Part shown: positions 7,167 through 11,450 of the stretch, in pieces | Position numbering within the stretch: position 1 is the first letter of the stretch | Layout: every line of letters begins with the position of its first letter | Source: UBA8516 sp035457865 | GTDB lineage: Archaea; Thermoproteota; Nitrososphaeria; Nitrososphaerales; Nitrosopumilaceae | Assembly (NCBI GenBank): GCA_035457865.1 | Contig: DATIAR010000072.1 | Coordinates: 1-11,450, forward strand | DNA: 11,450 nucleotides | Direction: 5' to 3' | The notes under the pieces: model-generated | What the model saw: the letters and a program-made list of their open reading frames with translations, nothing else | Told to the model about the DNA's origin: nothing | Database searches by the model: none | Position numbers and translations under genes: made by a program

Positions 7167-7334
7167 TTATTTTTCATCGTCATTTCCTTTAATATCAGCC
7201 ATATCTGGTTGAATTTGTGTAAACGAATCGGAGACGGTGCGAGATTCTTTTCTTCTTTTTACATACAAGCTAATCGCAGCTGCAGTCATTCCCCCAAATA
7301 AAAAGACCCCTGTTACAATCCATTCTACGTTCAT
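7167..7334 (-). CDS. 55-aa single-span membrane microprotein
   Basis: This 55-residue ORF begins MNVEWIVTGVFLFGG, forms one transmembrane helix at about residues 5-24, then continues with a positive stop-transfer patch (KRRKESR) and an acidic tail ending GNDDEK. By the positive-inside rule the tail should be cytoplasmic. Its ATG overlaps the stop codon of the upstream 45-aa gene by four bases (ATGA), the mark of translational coupling. That overlap and the clean membrane pattern are the main reasons to accept so short a gene. I do not recognise its family. It may anchor or regulate a larger membrane complex encoded elsewhere. Confidence 0.68.
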   Translation of the reverse strand: MNVEWIVTGVFLFGGMTAAAISLYVKRRKESRTVSDSFTQIQPDMADIKGNDDEK

Positions 7335-7468
7335 AGTGATCGGAACTTCTTCATTGCCTCTTTTGCAAGTTTTTCTAGATCTTCGGTTGTAATTTTGGTA
7401 GGATCATCAGATGCCAAGGCCTTGTTGTAATCATCTTCGGTAGTTTTTATTTTCTTTTTGTCTCTCAT
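7331..7468 (-). CDS. 45-aa charged microprotein, first gene of a coupled pair
   Basis: The 45-residue product is soluble and highly charged: a lysine-rich start (MRDKKKIK), an acidic middle (TEDDYNKALASDDPTK) and an amphipathic helix (ITTEDLEKLAKEAMKKF). The ATG at 7468 lies about 27 nt downstream of a TATTATA element, as for a leaderless first gene. Its stop overlaps the start of the 55-aa membrane microprotein by four bases, so the two should be made together and may interact. I know no family for it. Confidence 0.62.
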   Translation of the reverse strand: MRDKKKIKTTEDDYNKALASDDPTKITTEDLEKLAKEAMKKFRSL

Positions 7469-7489
7469 GATATCACATAGCTTATCATA

Positions 7490-7500
7490 CTATAATAAAA
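7490..7500 (-). promoter_or_regulatory. TATA box of the microprotein pair
   Basis: TTTTATTATAG on the minus strand is centred about 27 nt before the ATG at 7468. Confidence 0.5.
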
Positions 7501-7501
7501 G

Positions 7502-7517
7502 ATCATTTACAAATGAT
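7502..7517. promoter_or_regulatory. Palindrome next to the microprotein promoter
   Basis: ATCATTT-AC-AAATGAT is a perfect 7-bp inverted repeat with a 2-base spacer. It lies immediately upstream of the TATA box of the 45/55-aa pair, where a repressor or activator could bind over the BRE. Confidence 0.35.
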
Positions 7518-7633
7518 AAATAACAAACATCCAGCCTAGTAAAAAATGGCGCACTAGGTGAACTAAAAGGAAAGAACAGAATTTTAAGATTCTGAATCTC
7601 TATTTCTTGTTTATATTATTATATGGTTTGTGA
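7518..7633. other. Non-coding stretch with short inverted repeats
   Basis: The region 7469-7822 lies between the coupled pair and the protease gene. Apart from the promoter above and the 38-aa gene at 7634-7750, I find no gene in it. It has CCTAGT...ACTAGG (about 7535-7558) and two overlapping, mutually exclusive hairpins: CAGAAT/ATTCTG (7577-7594) and AGATTC/GAATCT (7587-7599). The 38-aa gene's stop sits in a small GGTTT...AAACC repeat (7625-7640). None resembles a known RNA class. Confidence 0.3.
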
Positions 7634-7750
7634 TTAAACCACTTGTGCCTCGATCCCACATAAAGAACACCTTTCAAGGAATATGTTTACTAGCTTCCAG
7701 GCATGCTTTCCATTTTTAGATTTTGAACATTTTGTATTTATTTTTTTCAT
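7634..7750 (-). CDS. 38-aa Cys/His-rich (putative zinc-binding) microprotein
   Basis: The 38-residue ORF has C8, H16 and C28xxC31 in the pattern C-x7-HAWK-x8-RCSLCG, as expected for a compact zinc finger with a CxxCG knuckle. It is rich in lysine at the N-terminus and hydrophobic in the middle (WKLVNIFL). The ATG at 7750 sits about 27 nt from the centre of GATATATC, a strong TATA box in an otherwise empty stretch, so transcription would begin at the start codon. An in-frame ATG at 7771 is possible but lies within that TATA region. It might be a small nucleic-acid-binding or protein-binding regulator. No family is recognised, and so short an ORF could arise by chance. Confidence 0.5.
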   Translation of the reverse strand: MKKINTKCSKSKNGKHAWKLVNIFLERCSLCGIEAQVV

Positions 7751-7773
7751 TTTGAGAAATAACACAGCCATAT

Positions 7774-7781
7774 GATATATC
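7774..7781 (-). promoter_or_regulatory. TATA box of the 38-aa gene
   Basis: GATATATC is centred about 27 nt upstream of the ATG at 7750. It is self-complementary, but no gene lies at the right distance on the other strand. Confidence 0.5.
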
Positions 7782-7822
7782 AAAAAGTAAGTAATGAAAC
7801 AGAAATACAGCTATTCAAAAAA

Positions 7823-9286
7823 TTATAATTTTATTATTTGCTGTTCGACCAAGTACTGAATTCCCTTTACAAAGTCAGCATCTGAGATCAGGCCTTGTGA
7901 CCACCACTTTGCGTTATTTTTAATCCATTCGGGAACATTGCTTTTAGCTGTAAAAGATTGTGGTTTTGGATCTTGTATATCTATTATTCCTTGCTTTATC
8001 ATGTATTCTATACTGTTTGAAAAATCAGATTCAATGATTAGCCCTTCAGCATACCATTTTGCATATTTTCTAATCCAATCTGGAATTTTTAGTGAGTTGA
8101 CTTCAGTCTGTGATTGAGCTTCAGAATCCAATCTTGGAATAGAGTCAGGTTGAGATGTTCCTGATGCATCAAACTTATCAACGACATCAAAAGATACATC
8201 CATGCTTTTATCATGATTTTCCAAGTAGTATGCTTCTATACGATATGTACCTTTTTGAGAATTAGAGTCAAACTGTAGAATTGTTTCAAAGTGTCCATCT
8301 CTTGCAGGAGTAATTTTCAAAACATATGTAGTTGAGTCAGGATTGAAGACAACAAGATAAACTGGTATTCCTCTAAGAAAAATCCCACCTGAAATATCCC
8401 CTACTATTTTGAGAGTTTCTTTCCTGTAGGTTTCTACTTGTATAACATCATGGCTTAGCCCAATACTATCAAATGGAAATACTGGAACTACTTCTGGTTT
8501 TCTTGGGACAGGTTGTGGAACCGGTGATGGCGTTGATGGTGGAGGTGCAGGTTTTGGCGAAAACGCGTAAAAACCATCTGTTCCATAAATTGAACGTACT
8601 TTTTCAATGTCATTGTTTGTTATTTTTTGTTGGCTTGGATTAAAATGAAGTGTGGGAATCATCACAGACGGGGGCGATTCTGTAGTAAACCATTTTTTGT
8701 TTACTTCATTATCATCTGAAATATAGTGATCTAAACTTAGTGTATGCCCTATTTCATGAAGTAAAATGGTAAAAATTTGCTCGTTTGATCTGTAAGAGTT
8801 TTCATCATAACATTCGACTTTACTTCCGCTGTTAGTAGAACATAAAGTCGGTGTAAGATAGAATACCTCAATTACATTAGGAGGGTACTTGAATAATCCT
8901 GCAATTTCAAATTTGAATTCTGCCTCATCAGGATATGGCATGAAAACAATAGGAATGTCACAATTTGAAGATGTGTACTCCTCTTCCGATGATATTTGTG
9001 TGTAATCCATTTCCCAAACATCTTTGTTAAAAGTCTCAAAAGATTGAAGACCGTCCTTCCAATCATTGACTGCATCATTTGCCATACTCAGCCAATTTTC
9101 TTTTTGTGTTGATGATACGCTTGAGTCATTGACACCAATCCCACAATATGTAGGAGGTGCCTTGAGTCTGAAGGAGTTGCTTGGAAACGAGACTTCTAAA
9201 GAAAATGCATCTTTGGCATTAATTAAAAATGATAAAGCAAAGATTGTCAGAACACAAATTACGGTTATTGATCTTGATGTTTCCAA
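7823..9286 (-). CDS. Secreted matrixin-like zinc metalloprotease with C-terminal WIKNNA repeats
   Basis: The 487-residue product has, in order: a signal peptide (1-29); a metzincin catalytic domain (about 30-240); a proline-rich linker (SPKPAPPPSTPSPVPQP, about 245-270); a beta-sandwich Ig/macroglobulin-like domain (about 275-375); and two WIKNNA-type repeats at 401-438 and 451-487. The zinc site is HEIGHTLSLDH (H177, E178, H181, H187), with a Met-turn at M209 (SVMIPT) and the matrixin-like closing helix NDIEKVRSIYG. S184 stands where the metzincin signature normally has Gly. No propeptide with a cysteine switch is seen, but C48 lies early. It is probably exported and degrades or matures surface proteins. 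It opens with TTG at 9286; no in-frame ATG precedes the signal peptide, and a TTTATTTT tract lies at TATA distance. Confidence 0.82.
   Translation of the reverse strand: METSRSITVICVLTIFALSFLINAKDAFSLEVSFPSNSFRLKAPPTYCGIGVNDSSVSSTQKENWLSMANDAVNDWKDGLQSFETFNKDVWEMDYTQISSEEEYTSSNCDIPIVFMPYPDEAEFKFEIAGLFKYPPNVIEVFYLTPTLCSTNSGSKVECYDENSYRSNEQIFTILLHEIGHTLSLDHYISDDNEVNKKWFTTESPPSVMIPTLHFNPSQQKITNNDIEKVRSIYGTDGFYAFSPKPAPPPSTPSPVPQPVPRKPEVVPVFPFDSIGLSHDVIQVETYRKETLKIVGDISGGIFLRGIPVYLVVFNPDSTTYVLKITPARDGHFETILQFDSNSQKGTYRIEAYYLENHDKSMDVSFDVVDKFDASGTSQPDSIPRLDSEAQSQTEVNSLKIPDWIRKYAKWYAEGLIIESDFSNSIEYMIKQGIIDIQDPKPQSFTAKSNVPEWIKNNAKWWSQGLISDADFVKGIQYLVEQQIIKL
7826..8086 (-). repeat. Two WIKNNA repeats at the protease C-terminus
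   Basis: Unit one (7973-8086, residues 401-438) is divergent (WIRKYAKWYAEG). Unit two (7826-7936, residues 451-487) matches the secreted protein at 4452-5147 closely, including TGGATTAAAAATAA in the DNA. The period is 50 residues, as in the other gene. Confidence 0.65.
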
Positions 9287-9450
9287 TTCATACCATAAAA
9301 TATTGGACCAAAATAAACATCTTGTGTAATTAAATTAGAACAGACATAAAATTACAAGTCAAGAATATACGCGTCGACAATATTGCTTCTTTTTCCAAAA
9401 AATGTCTGATTTGTAACTTGAAATTTATCTTTTTAAAAAATTGGAATAAT

Positions 9451-9460
9451 TGTTAAATAT
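9451..9460 (+). promoter_or_regulatory. TATA box of the VOC gene
   Basis: TGTTAAATAT is centred 25-26 nt before the ATG at 9481, so a leaderless message is expected. A TTGGAA lies just upstream, ending 35 nt from the ATG, as in the two promoters sharing the twin repeat. Confidence 0.5.
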
Positions 9461-9480
9461 TATGCAAATATGGTTGTTCC

Positions 9481-9861
9481 ATGGATAAAGTAATACATTT
9501 TGAGATTCCAGCAGATAACGTAGGGCGTGCGCAAGATTTCTACAAAAGTATCTTTGGTTGGAAGATAGTAGAAGTTCCTGACATGGACTATTATTTTGTA
9601 ACCACAGTAGAGGCTGATCAAAACATGATCCCAAAAGAGCCAGGCGCCATAAATGGTGGAATGCTAAAGCGTAGTGTACCAAGCGAACAGCCAGTGATTG
9701 TGATTCAGGTCACATCAATAGATGAGTACCTCAAGAAGATATCAAGCAGTGGAGGCAAAGTCATTTTGCCAAAGATGACAGTTGGAAGCTTTGGGTTCTA
9801 TGCAAGGGTTACAGATACCGAGGGAAATGTAATTGGATTGTGGGAAACTCCCCATAGTTGA
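9481..9861 (+). CDS. VOC (glyoxalase-fold) family protein
   Basis: The 126-residue product matches single-unit vicinal-oxygen-chelate proteins: VIHFEIPADNVGRAQDFYKSIFGWKI at the N-terminus and a C-terminal YARVTDTEGNVIGLWE. It corresponds to the paired beta-alpha-beta-beta-beta modules of the glyoxalase/bleomycin-resistance/dioxygenase fold, and the length is typical. H6 and E122 occupy positions often used for metal, but I cannot confirm a full metal site or a substrate. It resembles the general VOC proteins often annotated as glyoxalase-like, so no specific reaction is claimed. It is monocistronic and divergent from the protease, with about 194 bp between starts. Confidence 0.85.
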   Translation: MDKVIHFEIPADNVGRAQDFYKSIFGWKIVEVPDMDYYFVTTVEADQNMIPKEPGAINGGMLKRSVPSEQPVIVIQVTSIDEYLKKISSSGGKVILPKMTVGSFGFYARVTDTEGNVIGLWETPHS

Positions 9862-9904
9862 TAGGTTGTTAACGGGTAATTTGTAAAAAATCGATGTCTT
9901 GTTC

Positions 9905-10108
9905 TTAGCATCTAGAACAGTTTTTAGATATGCTTTTCTTTGCAGTTTTATCCATTATAAAATGAAACAAGATCAAAGGCAAGAATACTGCAGCCGAGAT
10001 GATTGCAAGCATGGGTTTGTTTAAAAACAAAAGATATCCTGTCACACCAACAGCAGTCATGATTTCAATGTAAGTGCATGTGCACAACAACAGGAGCTTT
10101 TCTTTCAT
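9905..10108 (-). CDS. 67-aa two-helix membrane protein with CxC and CxxC motifs
   Basis: The protein has two transmembrane helices (about 5-28 and 33-52) joined by a tight LNKP turn. It has a C9-T-C11 pair near the start of helix 1 and C64-SR-C67 at the very C-terminus, after a basic segment (KTAKKSISK). Both ends probably face the cytoplasm, so the two cysteine pairs could lie on the same side. No named family is recognised. The ATG at 10108 has a TTTAATATT box centred 24 nt upstream. Beyond that is a twin direct repeat almost identical to, and placed exactly like, the one before msrA. This suggests shared control and a possible role in redox balance or electron supply, but that is inference. 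Confidence 0.65.
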   Translation of the reverse strand: MKEKLLLLCTCTYIEIMTAVGVTGYLLFLNKPMLAIISAAVFLPLILFHFIMDKTAKKSISKNCSRC

Positions 10109-10127
10109 GATATTATCACATCAATAG

Positions 10128-10136
10128 AATATTAAA
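10128..10136 (-). promoter_or_regulatory. TATA box of the 67-aa membrane protein gene
   Basis: TTTAATATT on the minus strand is centred 24 nt before the ATG at 10108. Confidence 0.5.
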
Positions 10137-10142
10137 CTAATT

Positions 10143-10162
10143 TTCCAGATTGGTTCCAGATT
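10143..10162 (-). promoter_or_regulatory. Twin direct-repeat motif upstream of the 67-aa gene (shared with msrA)
   Basis: On the minus strand this reads AATCTGGAAC then CAATCTGGAA: two exact copies of the 9-mer AATCTGGAA spaced 11 bp apart, one helical turn. Its near edge is 35 nt from the ATG at 10108, just upstream of the TATA box, where an archaeal activator or an extended BRE would sit. The msrA copy at 11110-11129 matches it at 18 of 20 positions and has the same 35-nt spacing. Confidence 0.6.
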
Positions 10163-10183
10163 GTCAATACTAGTGTATCAAGA

Positions 10184-10576
10184 TTATTCTTTCTCTAACT
10201 TTAATGCACAAGAGTTGATACAATATCTCATTCCAGTTGGTCCTGGTCCATCATCAAAAACATGACCAAGATGAGCTCCGCACTTGTCGCATGTAACCTC
10301 AATTCTTTGCATAAAATGACTGTTGTCGTCATGTTCTGCAATTCCGGACTCATTTGCAGGTTGTGTAAAGCTTGGCCACCCCGTTCCTGAATCAAACTTG
10401 TCGTCTGACTTGAAAAGCACATTCCCACAACAAACGCACTTGAACATTCCTTTGTCTTTTGAATTAACGTATTGTCCTGTAAATGGCATCTCTGTTTCCT
10501 TGTTTCTTGTGACACGAAATTGTTCAGGAGTTAGTTGCTTTTTCCATTCTTCATTTGTCTTGTTGATCTTTGTCAT
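10184..10576 (-). CDS. msrB: Peptide-methionine (R)-S-oxide reductase MsrB
   Basis: The 130-residue protein reduces the R-epimer of methionine sulfoxide in proteins. It shows the standard MsrB landmarks: structural zinc ligands C47/C50 (CVCCG) and C96/C99 (CDKCG), DSGTGWPSF at 62-70, HLGHVFDDGP at 102-111, and the catalytic C119 in RYCINS. The next residues are CAL, where AAL is more usual, so C123 is an extra cysteine near the active site. No resolving Cys is evident around residue 65, which is T65 here. The start is the ATG at 10576, four bases after the msrA stop and preceded by GGAG seven bases upstream, a good Shine-Dalgarno. An in-frame start 13 codons earlier lies inside msrA and is unlikely. 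It is cotranscribed with msrA. Confidence 0.93.
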   Translation of the reverse strand: MTKINKTNEEWKKQLTPEQFRVTRNKETEMPFTGQYVNSKDKGMFKCVCCGNVLFKSDDKFDSGTGWPSFTQPANESGIAEHDDNSHFMQRIEVTCDKCGAHLGHVFDDGPGPTGMRYCINSCALKLEKE

Positions 10577-10580
10577 CGTC

Positions 10581-11075
10581 TTACTCCATTGAAGGCACAT
10601 AGCAGCTACCACCACCTATTTTCAGATAGTATTTTTGGTGATATTCTTCAGCCTTGTAAAATTCAGATGCTGGTACAATCTCTGTCACTATTTTATTTTT
10701 GAACCTACCAGATTTTTCCATCAGATCTTTTGATTTTTTTGCAATTGTTTCCTGCTCTGTATCATGAAAAGCAATCATAGAACGATATTGTGAGCCTATG
10801 TCAGGTCCTTGTCTGTGTAGTGTGGTCGGATCATGGATCTTCCAAAACACATCCAGTAACTTTTCATAGGAAACTTGAGTTGGGTCAAATTCTACTTGAA
10901 CGGCTTCTGCGTGTCCAGTCTTGTCGCTGCAAACATCACCGTACGTTGGGTTTTTGAATTGACCTCCAGTGTAACCTACTATTGTAGATTTGACGCCAGA
11001 TATCTTCCTGAAGGCTTCTTCTACTCCCCAGAAACAGCCTGCGGCAAATGTTGCCTTTTGGATATTTTGATTCAT
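10581..11075 (-). CDS. msrA: Peptide-methionine (S)-S-oxide reductase MsrA
   Basis: The 164-residue protein reduces the S-epimer of methionine sulfoxide. The catalytic GCFWG motif is at residues 13-17 with nucleophile C14, and VEEAFRKISGV, YTGG, DPTTLHRQGPDIGSQYRS and FYKAEEYHQKYYLK are all typical of the family. C49 and the C-terminal C160 (GGGSCYVP) are candidates for resolving cysteines. It is the first gene of the msrA-msrB operon, so both sulfoxide epimers are repaired together. The ATG at 11075 has a TTATAGTAA element about 22 nt upstream, giving a nearly leaderless mRNA, and a twin repeat motif lies beyond it. Expression is probably tied to oxidative or copper stress, which is inference from function and context. 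Confidence 0.95.
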   Translation of the reverse strand: MNQNIQKATFAAGCFWGVEEAFRKISGVKSTIVGYTGGQFKNPTYGDVCSDKTGHAEAVQVEFDPTQVSYEKLLDVFWKIHDPTTLHRQGPDIGSQYRSMIAFHDTEQETIAKKSKDLMEKSGRFKNKIVTEIVPASEFYKAEEYHQKYYLKIGGGSCYVPSME

Positions 11076-11091
11076 GACATCAATTGTGGAT

Positions 11092-11102
11092 TTTACTATA
11101 AG
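11092..11102 (-). promoter_or_regulatory. TATA-like box of the msrA-msrB operon
   Basis: CTTATAGTAAA on the minus strand is centred about 22 nt before the ATG at 11075, slightly closer than for other genes here. Confidence 0.45.
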
Positions 11103-11109
11103 ACTGTTA

Positions 11110-11129
11110 TTCCATATTTGTTCCAGATT
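11110..11129 (-). promoter_or_regulatory. Twin direct-repeat motif upstream of msrA
   Basis: On the minus strand this reads AATCTGGAAC then AAATATGGAA. The two half-sites are 11 bp apart, and the near edge is exactly 35 nt from the ATG. It is the partner of the motif at 10143-10162. Confidence 0.6.
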
Positions 11130-11222
11130 ACGACTAGATTCATTAGGTTAATTTCAAGGAAGTCATTTTCTTGCAAATGCCATTGGGTAAAATCTAGCTT
11201 TAATTACGAGTCAGACAATATG

Positions 11223-11450
11223 TCAGAATTTCACAAGCAAAAGGTTTCCATCTTGTAAAAGTGCTGAGAGCACCCCAAGCACTATAAATCCAATTCCTGC
11301 AATCCTTGCAATCCATATTCCTTTAGACCATATTTTCTCTCCCAAGATTATGGCTGCAAAGAACCCCATAAACAGCAGATTCATCCAGCCCAGCGCTATC
11401 ATTAAGAGAAAGTAAGGCCAGCAACACCCAAGGCAATAAAGACCATGAAA
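11223..11450 (-). CDS. DUF2182-type membrane protein, C-terminal part (5' end outside window)
   Basis: The last 75 codons of a gene that enters from beyond the window. The visible part opens with HGLYCLGCCWPYF, followed by membrane segments (LLMIALGWMNLLFMGFFAAIIL and, after EKIWSKG, IARIAGIGFIVLGVLSALL). The GLYCxGCCW motif, then G.MNL..M and LEK-like residues, is the hallmark of DUF2182, predicted metal-binding integral membrane proteins of unknown function. The three closely spaced cysteines are the presumed metal site. The stop is the TGA at 11225-11223. It precedes msrA on the same strand with a 147-bp gap that holds the msrA promoter, so msrA need not depend on it. Confidence 0.75.
   Translation of the reverse strand, partial: FHGLYCLGCCWPYFLLMIALGWMNLLFMGFFAAIILGEKIWSKGIWIARIAGIGFIVLGVLSALLQDGNLLLVKF

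Noticed and set aside
7682..7770. 29-codon plus-strand frame opposite the 38-aa gene
   Set aside because: It has no TATA box at the right distance. The minus frame has both promoter and zinc-binding spacing.
9066..9329. 87-aa frame opposite the protease N-terminus
   Set aside because: It lies opposite the signal peptide and catalytic domain of a convincing gene and has no motif.
9901..9918. GTTCT...AGAAC inverted repeat at the end of the 67-aa gene
   Set aside because: The stem is only five bases and overlaps the stop codon with no T tract, so it is not convincing as a terminator.
10875..11258. 127-aa frame on the plus strand over msrA and its promoter
   Set aside because: It is antisense to the conserved MsrA N-terminus, and its composition does not resemble a protein family.

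Overview
The window looks like a piece of chromosome from an ammonia-oxidising archaeon (Nitrososphaerota/Thaumarchaeota, most likely the Nitrosopumilales). Three things point there. The DNA is AT-rich. Most genes, or the first gene of each operon, have an archaeal TATA-like box centred about 22-31 nt upstream of the start codon, so many mRNAs should be leaderless or nearly so. Two secreted proteins carry a 'WIKNNAKWW...GIQYL' repeat that I associate with thaumarchaeal exported proteins. Genes are short, mostly monocistronic and switch strand often. I see no tRNA, rRNA, CRISPR array, insertion sequence or prophage.

Left part (1-3563): a small multi-zinc-ribbon protein, a secreted protein of unknown function and a four-helix membrane protein. 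Then comes a 636-residue fusion of N-carbamoylputrescine amidase (AguB) and agmatine deiminase (AguA). It would convert agmatine to putrescine in one polypeptide, releasing CO2 and two ammonia.

Middle (3734-7121): a stand-alone MEDS-like sensory domain protein, a secreted double-repeat protein, a zinc-ribbon membrane protein, and a divergent pair made of an HxlR-type regulator and a SEC-C-like cysteine-rich protein with inverted repeats between them. Next is a protein matching only the N-terminal phospholipase-D-like module of helicases of the HKD type, with its catalytic His and Lys replaced.

Right-centre (7167-9286): two translationally coupled microproteins (45 and 55 aa, ATGA overlap) and a 38-aa Cys/His-rich microprotein, each gene or pair with a well-placed TATA box. 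A long secreted matrixin-like metalloprotease follows, ending in two WIKNNA-type repeats.

Right end (9481-11450): a VOC/glyoxalase-fold protein, a 67-aa two-helix membrane protein with CxC and CxxC motifs, a methionine sulfoxide reductase operon (msrA-msrB), and the C-terminal end of a DUF2182-type membrane protein running off the window. The promoters of the 67-aa gene and of msrAB share an almost identical 20-bp motif: two copies of a 9-mer 11 bp apart, exactly 35 nt from each start codon. This suggests a small shared regulon joining the unknown membrane protein to oxidative repair of methionine, and it is the observation I would follow first.
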